A stretch of DNA of 30,067 nt from CAZITB01 sp964542055 (GTDB taxonomy: Bacteria > Planctomycetota > Phycisphaerae > Sedimentisphaerales > CAMDDF01), in contig CAZITB010000020.1 in the NCBI GenBank assembly GCA_964542055.1, positions 1 to 30,067 on the forward strand, written 5' to 3'. Under the pieces are notes generated by a model that had not been told where the DNA came from, did not search any database, and worked only from the letters and a program-made list of their open reading frames with translations. Of this stretch, positions 14,685 to 23,215 are shown piece by piece (within the stretch, counting starts at the first letter, position 1; each line of letters opens with the position of its first letter). A program made the position numbers and the translations under genes.

Positions 14685-15646
14685 CCGATTTGTCTTTTGT
14701 GGAAGAGGGCCACTGAAAGAAACATTATGGCAGCTATGTAAAAAACGGAATAAACGGTAGTAATTCCTATGTATGCAGGGGGTATTGAGCTTCCTTCGTA
14801 AATGGCATCGCTTATCCAGAAGACCTGGAAATTCGGTACGACCATTCTGGCGATTTTTGCCCACAGTTCGGTTTGAGCGGCTTTTCCGAAGAAATAATCG
14901 TTTATCAAGCCCAGCAGGAAAATGCCGATGCAGCTTGAGAGGGTTATTACGACGTTGAAGCGGGTTGAGAACATTACTGCTATAACTATAAGAATAGCAA
15001 CGGCTTGGAACAAAAGCAGTGAAGCATATATATCAAAGATGTGGAAATTGTTTTGTGCGGGGTTAAAGTTCCAATTTATATCGATAAATGATAGAATAGC
15101 GATGGCAAAAGTTGTTAAAACAGTTAAAATCACTATTGCGGTGGATGTGAATTTCCAATCGTAAAAGAAGTTTAGGAAAGCACTTATTATTATTGCGACA
15201 ATAATTGCAATTCCTCCAAAGGTTATTACCGTCCAATCAGTGGGGGTACTTGCAGTTTCGAGCACTCCGTGGCGTACAGCTAGCAAGTGGAACATTGTCA
15301 GCAGGTAATGGGCCAGAAAAACGGCGGCAGTTATTCCCAGGAATTTTCCAATTATAAAAATATACCTGTTTACAGGTTTGACTAGTACGGTCGTAACTGT
15401 TTTTGTATCTATTTCTTCTGTGACTGCGCTGCATGCGGTGAAAATAGATATGAACAAGCCTGATATAAAAATCGTAGAGAGGCCTATCTCGCGGAGAAGT
15501 TTGTTATCTTCGCTCATCGTGTACATGGTAAGTGACGGACCTAGAATTAACAAGATCAATGCAAAAATGATGATTATAGCGAAAACAGGTTGTCTAATTG
15601 ATTCGGTAAAAGTGTTTTTCGCGATGGCTAATAATTTTGATAACAT
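14681..15646 (-). CDS. ABC-2 type transporter permease, orphan (321 aa)
   Basis: Six-helix ABC-2 permease of 321 residues. N-terminal KNTFTESIRQPVFAIIIIFALILLILG forms the first helix after a cytoplasmic coupling region; TEEIDTKTVTTVLVKPVNRYIFIIGKFLG (about residues 75-104) is the conserved ABC-2 segment before the second or third helix. No ATPase partner lies next to it on its strand. Its N-terminal half resembles the permease at 23215-24570 (shared DTK/DLK...KP.[NR]R[YF]..[FI]IGK.LGI), so it may share that operon's ATPase. It is transcribed divergently from the SPFH operon across a 116-base region. Substrate unknown. Confidence 0.88.
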   Translation of the reverse strand: MLSKLLAIAKNTFTESIRQPVFAIIIIFALILLILGPSLTMYTMSEDNKLLREIGLSTIFISGLFISIFTACSAVTEEIDTKTVTTVLVKPVNRYIFIIGKFLGITAAVFLAHYLLTMFHLLAVRHGVLETASTPTDWTVITFGGIAIIVAIIISAFLNFFYDWKFTSTAIVILTVLTTFAIAILSFIDINWNFNPAQNNFHIFDIYASLLLFQAVAILIVIAVMFSTRFNVVITLSSCIGIFLLGLINDYFFGKAAQTELWAKIARMVVPNFQVFWISDAIYEGSSIPPAYIGITTVYSVFYIAAIMFLSVALFHKRQIG

Positions 15647-15762
15647 AATTTTTCCTGAAAAATAACTTTAATTCTGAGTTTGTATTGTTATATTGTTTAG
15701 TTTCTTGTTTGTAAAGTTTTATGTTTATTTAACGGTATTGTTCGTTTGAAACGGAAAGAAAA
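15647..15762. promoter_or_regulatory. 116-base divergent region between ABC permease and SPFH operon
   Basis: AT-rich segment with many TTGTTT/TTGTTA stretches. It must contain promoters for both the leftward permease and the rightward SPFH operon, so shared control is plausible. I cannot assign -35/-10 pairs with confidence. Confidence 0.55.
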
Positions 15763-17796
15763 ATGAAAATATCTTCTAAACGTGCTGAATATACAGCGTT
15801 AATTGGTATATGTTTGTCTTTAGTTTTTTTCGCCCTGACCTGGATTTTGGCAGGTTATAGCGGTTCTTTTGCTTTGATGGGGCTGAAATGGCAGTTTCTG
15901 GCATCACTTTTAATAGCTGTTGTGCTGTGGTTTCAATTTCATTTGAAGAGCATGGCTGAGCAGGAGAAGCTTGATCTTGCGAAGTTGGATAAAAATCAGG
16001 AAAAGACCATTTTTGCCGAGCAGGGCAACCAGATTTCTATGTTTGCCGAGGCAGAGAAGCGGTTGGCTTTGTTTGAGAAGTGGTATCTGCCGATTTTTTC
16101 TGTGCTTTTGGCAGTTTACCAGATTTTGGTAGGGCTCTGGTTATTCAACAGGGCGTTTGTGAATGCGGGGGTAATCCCTGAGACTCCTCAGACGGTGGCG
16201 GTGATAATGTTTTTCGGTGCTTTTGGAAGTTTTTTGATCGCACGTTATACAAGCGGTTTGTCGGCGCAGAAGGAATGGAGGGCGATAAGGTCTTATGGCA
16301 GCTGGTTGCTGCTTTGTTCTGTGCTTGCGTTTTTGATCGCGATTTCACTTGGATTGGCCCAGTTTAAATATTACCAGATGCATACAATTGTTGGTTGGGC
16401 GGTTCCGATTATTATGCTTGTTATCGGCGGTGAGACAGCGTTGAACGTTATATTTGATCTTTACAGGCCGAGGGTTCCGGGGCAATATCACAGGGCTAGT
16501 TTTGACAGCAGGCTGCTTGGTTTGTTCAGTGAGCCGGGCGGATTTTTCCATAGTATAGCGGCAGCGATTGATTATCAGTTCGGGTTTAAGGTTTCGCAAA
16601 CCTGGTTTTATAAATTGGTGGAAAAAGCGATAATTCCGCTGGTGTTTTTGAGTATAATTTTGCTGTGGCTGATGTCAGGATTTTTAGTTATCGGGCCAGG
16701 TGAGCAGGCTATTATAGAGCGGTTCGGTGTACCTCTTAATGAAGGAGAGCCGATTGGGGCGGGATTAAGGTTTAAATTTCCATATCCTATAGATATCGCA
16801 TACAAAGAAAAAGTGTCTCAGGTGCAGTTTATTCCGGTTGGATATACACCCAAAGAGAACGTTATGGATAGAACTCCGCTGCTTTGGGGCAGGCCGCATT
16901 ATGAGCATGAACTTAATCTTTTAGTTGCGTCCAGTTCGCTCGGAAGGGGTAATGAACAAGGGACAAGTTCTTTCGGTATGGTAGTGACAGCGGTTCCGCT
17001 GTATTACAGGATTACGGATTTGCATGATTATTTGTACAATAACGCTGATCCGAAGAAGACGCTTTCTGTTTTGGGTCACAGGGAATTGATGAAATTCGCG
17101 GTAAGTGCGGAAATTGAGTCTTCGGATGATCTAACGATAAACAGCAACAGTATTCTTGGCGGCGGAAAATCAGAAGCCAGTGAGCTGTTAAAGAGTCGTA
17201 TTCAGCAGGCGGCAGATGAAAAAGGACTAGGTGTTGAAATAGTTTTTGCCGCGTTCGAAGGAGTTCATCCGCCCAAGGAAGTTGCTGAGGATTATCAGAA
17301 AGTTGTCGGAGCGGTTCAGGAGCGTCAGGCGGCGGTTTTGGGCGCGATGGCGGAATTGAATAAGCGGCTTGCATCGCTTGGCGGATCGGTTGAAAAGGTG
17401 TCCGAGATGTATGAATTGAGCGAGGAATATCTGGAAGCGACTAAAAATAATAATGAATCGCAAGCGGTAGAGATAGGCGAGAAGCTGGATAATCGTATTA
17501 AGAATGCCAGCGGTGAGATTTACCGCAAGTTGAGTGAGGCGAAGAGTTATTCTTTTGAGAAATCGACGAGAGCTAAAGCCGACGGTGAGAGGTTTTCGAG
17601 CCAGTTGAAGGCTTACAGTTCAGCGCCTGATATTTATACTAGAGAGCTTAGGCTTAGTATGCTTGAAGATGCCTTGAAAGATATTCGCAAGTATATAGTT
17701 ATTTCAGATTCGAATGACAGTGAGGTGCTGATATTCGATCTTAAGGAAAAGTTAGAACAAAGTTTATATGATATTGAAATTCCAGAAGGAAAGTAA
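15763..17796 (+). CDS. SPFH/HflK-like protein with N-terminal seven-TM region (677 aa)
   Basis: A large SPFH (band 7) protein. Unlike classical HflK (about 420 residues, one TM), it begins with membrane helices at about 11-33, 36-58, 107-129, 144-162, 179-200, 207-230 and 290-310, with a charged cytosolic loop at 60-105. The last helix leads straight into the SPFH domain (FLVIGPGEQAIIERFGVPL, GAGLRFKFPYPIDIAYKEK), followed by a long coiled-coil (about 500-620). SPFH proteins form ring- or dome-like oligomers in membranes and in E. coli modulate the FtsH protease. No FtsH is encoded here. The start has a CGGAAAG box. It is the first gene of the plus-strand run and lies 3 bases from HflC. Confidence 0.88.
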   Translation: MKISSKRAEYTALIGICLSLVFFALTWILAGYSGSFALMGLKWQFLASLLIAVVLWFQFHLKSMAEQEKLDLAKLDKNQEKTIFAEQGNQISMFAEAEKRLALFEKWYLPIFSVLLAVYQILVGLWLFNRAFVNAGVIPETPQTVAVIMFFGAFGSFLIARYTSGLSAQKEWRAIRSYGSWLLLCSVLAFLIAISLGLAQFKYYQMHTIVGWAVPIIMLVIGGETALNVIFDLYRPRVPGQYHRASFDSRLLGLFSEPGGFFHSIAAAIDYQFGFKVSQTWFYKLVEKAIIPLVFLSIILLWLMSGFLVIGPGEQAIIERFGVPLNEGEPIGAGLRFKFPYPIDIAYKEKVSQVQFIPVGYTPKENVMDRTPLLWGRPHYEHELNLLVASSSLGRGNEQGTSSFGMVVTAVPLYYRITDLHDYLYNNADPKKTLSVLGHRELMKFAVSAEIESSDDLTINSNSILGGGKSEASELLKSRIQQAADEKGLGVEIVFAAFEGVHPPKEVAEDYQKVVGAVQERQAAVLGAMAELNKRLASLGGSVEKVSEMYELSEEYLEATKNNNESQAVEIGEKLDNRIKNASGEIYRKLSEAKSYSFEKSTRAKADGERFSSQLKAYSSAPDIYTRELRLSMLEDALKDIRKYIVISDSNDSEVLIFDLKEKLEQSLYDIEIPEGK

Positions 17797-17799
17797 AAG

Positions 17800-18720
17800 A
17801 TGAAGAATTTAGGAGTTTTGTTTTTTGTAATCTTTATAGCGGTTTGTCTTGTACTGTTTTTGGTTTCGTTCCAGGTCAGGGAGACAGAAGTAGCGATCGT
17901 AACTACATGGGGTAAGCCTGGTGAGGCGATTACCGAGCCGGGATGGAAATTTAAATGGCCTATTCCAATTGAGAAGGAATATAAGTTCGATTCCAGGCCG
18001 AGGATGTATGCCGGAGTTCAGGAAGAGACAACGACCAGAGGCGGCGAACCGATCATAGTTGATACTTATGTGATGTGGAAGATTTCGGACGCGCGGAAAT
18101 TTCTGGAAGCGGCGGGCACTTATGACAAAGCTGAACAGCTACTTTCTACGGAACTTCGCAATGCCCAGAATTCGGTCGTAGGTGAGTACTATTTCGATGA
18201 CTTTGTGAATTCTGATCCTAATAAGATTAAAATCGATGCGGTCGAAGAAAAGATGATCGGGGCATTGAATAATTCGACAGTTTATTCTTACGGGATAGAT
18301 GTTTTGACAGTTGGTATCAGCCGGTTGAAGGTTCCGGAAAATGTTACCGAGAGCGTATTTGCAAGAATGCGTGAAGACCGTAACCGTAAGAAACAGGCGA
18401 TAATTAATGAAGGTCTTGCAGAGGCCAATAAGATCAAGTCCGAAGCGGAAGAGATTCGATCTAAATTGCTGGCGGCGGCAGATATGCGTGCCAAGGCGAT
18501 CCGCGGGGAAGGTGATGCCGAAGCTGCAAGGTACTATAAGATGCTCGAGGCGGATCCTGAGTTTGCAATCTTTTTGCGGGATTTGGAAGCGTTGAAAAAG
18601 ATTCTGGCAGAGAAGACCACGATCATTCTTGATCAGAATTCCGATCCTATCAAGCTTCTTAAGAGTATTCCGAAACTTGAGCCGGCAGAAGCGATTGATG
18701 CAAACGGAATTGTTAATTAA
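17800..18720 (+). CDS. hflC: HflC-like SPFH protein
   Basis: A 306-residue SPFH protein with one N-terminal TM (4-24), then the band 7 domain beginning FQVRETEVAIVTTWGKPGEAITEPG, and a C-terminal helical coiled-coil rich in Ala, Glu and Lys (EAEEIRSKLLAAADMRAKAIRGEGDAEAARYY). This AxxIRGEGDAEAA segment is a hallmark of HflC/HflK. Length and order match HflC. In E. coli HflK-HflC form a cage around FtsH in the inner membrane. It lies between two larger SPFH genes (3 and 21 bases apart), which suggests a hetero-oligomer of three SPFH subunits. Confidence 0.92.
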   Translation: MKNLGVLFFVIFIAVCLVLFLVSFQVRETEVAIVTTWGKPGEAITEPGWKFKWPIPIEKEYKFDSRPRMYAGVQEETTTRGGEPIIVDTYVMWKISDARKFLEAAGTYDKAEQLLSTELRNAQNSVVGEYYFDDFVNSDPNKIKIDAVEEKMIGALNNSTVYSYGIDVLTVGISRLKVPENVTESVFARMREDRNRKKQAIINEGLAEANKIKSEAEEIRSKLLAAADMRAKAIRGEGDAEAARYYKMLEADPEFAIFLRDLEALKKILAEKTTIILDQNSDPIKLLKSIPKLEPAEAIDANGIVN

Positions 18721-18741
18721 TTTTAGTACACGGAAATAATC

Positions 18742-20016
18742 ATGGCAGAAGATAAACATAAAAAAACAGATCACGGTCACCATCACCATCATGCTCCCAG
18801 TAATGAGCCTTTGGATGTAAGCGAATTTGATGCTGGTCAAAAGGCTTTGGCGAATGCTTTGAAGGTAAGTTTTTCGCTTTTGAAGTTGATAATGGTTGTT
18901 TTGGTGGTGGCATATTTTGCGTCGGGATTTTATACGATCGAGCCGGATTGGCAGGGGCTGGTGCTTAGGTTTGGCAAGATAACCGGTCAGGGCGAAAGCC
19001 GTGTGAAAAATCCAGGTGCCGGTTGGCGCTGGCCTGCCCCGGTCGATGAGGTATTTAGGCTGCCGGTTAAAATGCAGCAGAGTATCGAGATGGGCAGTGA
19101 GTTCTGGCATTCGGGTGGAGAGAGATACAGGAATACTCTTGCGCCTGAGATGGACGGTTATGTTTTGACAAGGAATGAGCCGATCGCAGGTGTGGACGGC
19201 AGCGATTATAATATTTTGCATTGCAGATGGGAGATCAAATACCATATCGGTGATATTGAAAAGTTTTTCAGAAATTTTTATGTTGAAGAACTTAAGACCG
19301 GTCAGGATTTTTATGATATAAAAAATATTACGGTTGAACCGACAATCAAGGCTTTTGCGAGTGATGCGATCGTCAGTACTTTAGTGCATTACAGTGTCGA
19401 TGAGGCTCTTACTGTTAGTAAGAGTGCGATCGCGGGCGATATTAAAAAAGAGTTAGTTAAAAAACTTGAAACGATTGACAGCGGTATATCAATTGATTCG
19501 GTGCTTTTGACTTCGATTACCTGGCCAAAGCAGGTTGATAACGCGTTTCTGGAATCTACCAAGGCGAAGCTGGAAAGTGATACCCAGATAATTAACGCGA
19601 GGAAATATTTTAATGATGTTATCAGCGAGGCAGGGGGCAGGAATGCAGAGCTTATCGTTGAGAATCTGGAAGATCCGGAGCTTAGTGAGAAGGAGATTTT
19701 GATGCTTTGGGATAATATTGCGGGCAAGGCGAAGGATGTAATTACTGAGGCCCAGACGTATAGGTCGCGTACAATCCAGTCGGCGCGGGCGAATGCGATA
19801 TATCTTGAAAAGCTTTTGCCGGAATATAGAAAGCGCCCGGATTTGGTTTTGCAGAAGCTTTACCAGGATTCGATCGAAGAGGTCCTGGAAAATGCTCAAG
19901 AGAAGATGTTTATTTATCCTAAGACGGGCGATGCACCCAGAGAGATACGTTTGATGGTATCGCGGGATTCTTCGGCCAGGAAGGATAAAAAACAACAAGA
20001 AGGTCAGCAGCAATAA
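18742..20016 (+). CDS. hflK: HflK-like SPFH protein with His-rich N-terminus
   Basis: A 424-residue SPFH protein of HflK size. The cytoplasmic N-terminus contains HGHHHHHA (residues 11-18), a likely metal-binding segment. One TM helix lies at about 45-63, followed by the band 7 domain (FYTIEPDWQGLVLRFGKITG, NPGAGWRWPAPVDEVFRLPVK). The C-terminal coiled-coil (EAGGRNAELIV...AQTYRSRTIQSARANAIYLEKLL) is typical, and the end is Gln/Lys-rich. The next gene is a P1B-type ATPase, so the His-rich stretch may be relevant to metal handling; in HflK proteins this region is often Gly-rich rather than His-rich. Part of the three-SPFH group. Confidence 0.9.
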   Translation: MAEDKHKKTDHGHHHHHAPSNEPLDVSEFDAGQKALANALKVSFSLLKLIMVVLVVAYFASGFYTIEPDWQGLVLRFGKITGQGESRVKNPGAGWRWPAPVDEVFRLPVKMQQSIEMGSEFWHSGGERYRNTLAPEMDGYVLTRNEPIAGVDGSDYNILHCRWEIKYHIGDIEKFFRNFYVEELKTGQDFYDIKNITVEPTIKAFASDAIVSTLVHYSVDEALTVSKSAIAGDIKKELVKKLETIDSGISIDSVLLTSITWPKQVDNAFLESTKAKLESDTQIINARKYFNDVISEAGGRNAELIVENLEDPELSEKEILMLWDNIAGKAKDVITEAQTYRSRTIQSARANAIYLEKLLPEYRKRPDLVLQKLYQDSIEEVLENAQEKMFIYPKTGDAPREIRLMVSRDSSARKDKKQQEGQQQ

Positions 20017-20047
20017 GAATCATTTTATAAGTATAAGAGATAAAAAT

Positions 20048-22000
20048 ATGGCTCATAACAATTTTAGCTTAACGGAATTAGAAGTTGAAAAGAAGCATAC
20101 CAAGAGCAGGCAGTTTCGTGTAAGTATTGCATTGATGGCGACGCTTGCTGGCGGAATTTTGCTGCTTAACAGTGTTATAGGTTCGTGGATTTACGGCAAG
20201 GAAAGCGAGGTTACGAAACTTAGCGCGATGATCGGTTCTATATTGCTGGCGGGGCCGGTGGTTTGGAATGCGATCAAGAATCTAGTGGTCGGTAAGATGC
20301 ACATGGATGAATTGGTGGCGCTGGCGATAGTGGCAGCTTTTGCGACCGGAGATTATGTGGTTGCGGGGCTTGTGGCGTTTTTCCTTTTGCTTAGTGAATT
20401 GATCGAGACGAGGTCGGCACTTGGTGCGCGTGCGGCGATAGAGTCTTTGATAAGGCTGACGCCCACGACGGCGCATAAGATAAATGCCGACGGCAGCGAA
20501 GTTGAGGTTGAGGTTAAAAAGCTGCAAAAAGGAGATATTATTCGGGTTCGTCCTGGTGATAATATTGCGGCTGATGGTGATATTGTTTCTGGTTTTAGCA
20601 GTGTTAATGAGGCGACGATAACCGGTGAGTCTTTGCCGGTTGATAAAGTGCCGGGTATGAATGTTTTTGCCGGTACGAGTAATTTGAACGGTGCTCTGGA
20701 TATTCAGGTTACCAAGGCGGGTGCGGATACGACGCTTGGTAAGGTTCAGTCGCTTATAATGCAGGCTGAGCGGAGCCGGATACCGATTATGAGGATAATC
20801 GATCAGTATGTCAGATGGTATATGCCGACGATATTGATGATCGCTTTTATAGTGTGGTTTTATACGAAAGATTTGAGTAATTCGATTTCGGTGCTGGTAG
20901 TATCGTGTCCTTGTGCGTTGATTCTGGCTACGCCGACAGCGATGGTTGCGGCACTTTCGGCGGCGGCAAGGCTTGGTATTTTGATTAAAAAGGTTACTCA
21001 TCTTGAGTTGGCGGGGAAGATGACCGCTATAGTTTTCGATAAAACCGGAACGCTGACGACGGGTCGGTTGTATGTTACGAAATTGACGCCTGCGGAAGGT
21101 ATTGAACCGGGTGAGCTTTTGAAGTTTGCTGCATCGGCAGAGCGTATGAGCCGTCACCCGGCGGCGCTGGCGCTGGCAGAGGTTGCTAAGGAAGCGAAGT
21201 TGAAATTGAGCGAGTTCAAGGACTTTGTTGAGACTCCGGGTAAGGGCGTTACCGCGACGATAGATTCTCATAAGATAATGGTTGGGCGTGAGAGCTTTTT
21301 GAAAGAAGAAGGCGTAAACGTTGAGGGTATCGAAGATCCGGCGCTGCAAGAGGAGCAGGGTTTCAGTACTTTATATGTTTCTCGTGATGATAAGTGTATC
21401 GGGTGGATAGGTATGCAGGATAAGACCAGGCCCGAGGCGAGAGAAGCGGTTAAGGAGTTGATCGATAACGGAGTTGGCCGGGTGACGATGCTTACCGGTG
21501 ACCGGTCGGAAGTTGCGCATCGTGTTGCAGGTGAGCTTGGATGTACCGATGTGAAGGCGAATTGTTTGCCGCATGATAAGCTTGCGGTTGTTGAGCAGCT
21601 TCGCAGGGAAGGTTATACGGTTGCGGTTGTTGGTGATGGTATCAATGATGCGCCTGCGTTGGCGGCTGGTGATCTGGGTATTGCGATGGGTGCGGCAGGG
21701 TCGGATGTTGCAATCAATTCGGCGTCTATTGCACTGATGAATAATGATCTGCGGAGATTGCCGTTTTTGATTAACTTGTCCAAGAAGACCAGAAGTGTGA
21801 TTTCTTGGAACCTTGCGTTTGGTATTCTGTTTATAATTATTGGTGTTTCTGCTTCGGTTGCGGGTTATGTTCCGCCTATATTGGCGGCGGTTCTGCATTT
21901 CGGCAGTTCGCTGATCGTGGTTTTTAACAGTGCAAGGCTTGTGAGATATGGCGAACATCTTACTCCGCATGCAGTAGTAGAGAGTGAAACAGATAATTAA
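20048..22000 (+). CDS. P1B-type (heavy-metal) ATPase without N-terminal metal-binding domain
   Basis: A 650-residue transport ATPase. Core motifs: actuator TGES (192-195), transmembrane SCPC (C287, C289), phosphorylation DKTGTLT (D331), the P1B-specific SRHP (H370-P371), and GDGINDAP (529-536). There is no N-terminal CxxC domain; the first about 25 residues are polar. The metal site is atypical: the last TM has HFGSS (H617) instead of the DTG of Zn/Cd/Pb pumps or the MxxSS of Cu pumps, and the preceding TM has N588 but no Lys. The substrate therefore cannot be assigned. It lies 31 bases after the HflK-like gene and its stop abuts the ABC ATPase. Confidence 0.95.
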   Translation: MAHNNFSLTELEVEKKHTKSRQFRVSIALMATLAGGILLLNSVIGSWIYGKESEVTKLSAMIGSILLAGPVVWNAIKNLVVGKMHMDELVALAIVAAFATGDYVVAGLVAFFLLLSELIETRSALGARAAIESLIRLTPTTAHKINADGSEVEVEVKKLQKGDIIRVRPGDNIAADGDIVSGFSSVNEATITGESLPVDKVPGMNVFAGTSNLNGALDIQVTKAGADTTLGKVQSLIMQAERSRIPIMRIIDQYVRWYMPTILMIAFIVWFYTKDLSNSISVLVVSCPCALILATPTAMVAALSAAARLGILIKKVTHLELAGKMTAIVFDKTGTLTTGRLYVTKLTPAEGIEPGELLKFAASAERMSRHPAALALAEVAKEAKLKLSEFKDFVETPGKGVTATIDSHKIMVGRESFLKEEGVNVEGIEDPALQEEQGFSTLYVSRDDKCIGWIGMQDKTRPEAREAVKELIDNGVGRVTMLTGDRSEVAHRVAGELGCTDVKANCLPHDKLAVVEQLRREGYTVAVVGDGINDAPALAAGDLGIAMGAAGSDVAINSASIALMNNDLRRLPFLINLSKKTRSVISWNLAFGILFIIIGVSASVAGYVPPILAAVLHFGSSLIVVFNSARLVRYGEHLTPHAVVESETDN

Positions 22001-22012
22001 TTGAGTAAACTT

Positions 22013-23215
22013 ATGAATGCAGAATATGCAATACAGACATTTTCAATGACGAAGATATTTCCTGACTGGTGGGGCAGGGCGAAAGTTATTGCGGTCGATG
22101 ATCTGAATTTGAAGATCAAAAAGAATGAAGTTTACGGTCTTTTGGGTCCTAACGGAAGCGGTAAGACTACGACGATAAAGATGCTTTTATCGCTGTTGTA
22201 TCCGACCAGCGGTAAGAGTCTGGTTTTGGGTGGTCTGGCGTCTGAGACGGCGATAAGTTCGAGGATAGGTTATTTGCCGGAAGAATCGTATCTCTATAAG
22301 TATCTTTCTGCGACTGAGACACTGGAATTTTATGGTAAGCTGTTTAATTTACCGGCAAATGTTCGTAAAGAGAGGATCGAGGCGCTTTTGGAAATGGTAG
22401 GTTTGTCTTCGGTTGCGAGAAGGCCAATCGGGACTTTTTCGAAGGGTATGGCCAGAAGGATCGGGCTTGCTCAAGCGCTTATAAATGATCCGGAGCTTTT
22501 GATCCTGGATGAGCCGACGTCGGGGCTTGACCCGCTGGGTACGAGACAGATAAAGGATTTGATAATCAAGTTGGCAGAGAGAGGTAAGACGATACTTTTG
22601 TGCAGTCATCTTCTGGCGGATGTTGAGGATGTTTGTGACAGGATCGGGATTATGTATGGCGGTAAGATGCAGCGGGAAGGTGAAGTTTCTCAATTGCTGG
22701 TGCAGTCGGAGAAAAAGCAGATAATCGCTGAAGGTTTGAGTGATGAGATGATCGAGAATATCCGGCGAGTAATCGATTCAGAGAATGTGAAGTATGAAGT
22801 TTCGAGCCCGAAAGAGAAGCTGGAGAATTTCTTTATTGATATTGTTGCAAGTGCGCAAAAGAGTAATATGGAGACCAGCGGTGCGGTAAGTAAATCCGAT
22901 GTTGGTAATTACCTTGGTGAGACAAGCAGCAGTGAATTGCTGGATAAGCTGGTTCATGGCGGAGAAAGTGAAACTGAAAAGATATCAGAAGATGAAACAA
23001 TGAAACAACAGGGGGAAACCGAGGAAGTTGCGGCTGAAGATAAGACAGTGCTCGATAGCCTGGTAACGAGTTCGAATGTTGAGCATGTGAAAAAAGATGA
23101 AGCAGCTGAGACTGAGAAGGTGGAAGAAGTTGAGACCGAGAGCGAAGATGTTGACCAGAGTTTGTTGGATAATCTGACCAAGAAAAAGCTCGATGATGAG
23201 CAGGGGCAGGGATAA
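22013..23215 (+). CDS. ABC transporter ATP-binding protein with long acidic C-terminal tail
   Basis: A 400-residue ATPase. Residues about 5-235 are a normal ABC-2 type nucleotide-binding domain: Walker A GPNGSGKTT (45-53), an LSGGQ variant FSKGM (142-146), Walker B and D-loop LLILDEPTSGLDP (162-174) and CSHLLADVED. Residues about 236-400 are additional. They are strongly acidic and repetitive, with three copies of an [x]LLDxL-type motif (ELLDKLV, TVLDSLV, SLLDNLT). ATG at 22013 is preferred; a TTG at 22001, directly after the P-type ATPase stop, is the alternative. The stop overlaps the permease ATG by one base (TAATG). It forms an exporter with the next gene. Confidence 0.92.
   Translation: MNAEYAIQTFSMTKIFPDWWGRAKVIAVDDLNLKIKKNEVYGLLGPNGSGKTTTIKMLLSLLYPTSGKSLVLGGLASETAISSRIGYLPEESYLYKYLSATETLEFYGKLFNLPANVRKERIEALLEMVGLSSVARRPIGTFSKGMARRIGLAQALINDPELLILDEPTSGLDPLGTRQIKDLIIKLAERGKTILLCSHLLADVEDVCDRIGIMYGGKMQREGEVSQLLVQSEKKQIIAEGLSDEMIENIRRVIDSENVKYEVSSPKEKLENFFIDIVASAQKSNMETSGAVSKSDVGNYLGETSSSELLDKLVHGGESETEKISEDETMKQQGETEEVAAEDKTVLDSLVTSSNVEHVKKDEAAETEKVEEVETESEDVDQSLLDNLTKKKLDDEQGQG

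Noticed and set aside
18139..19245. 368-codon minus-strand frame across HflC and HflK
   Set aside because: Antisense to two well-supported SPFH genes, with low-complexity basic composition and no recognisable motif.
20282..21349. 355-codon minus-strand frame inside the P1B ATPase
   Set aside because: Antisense shadow rich in Arg, Asn and Thr; the sense strand has every P-type ATPase motif.
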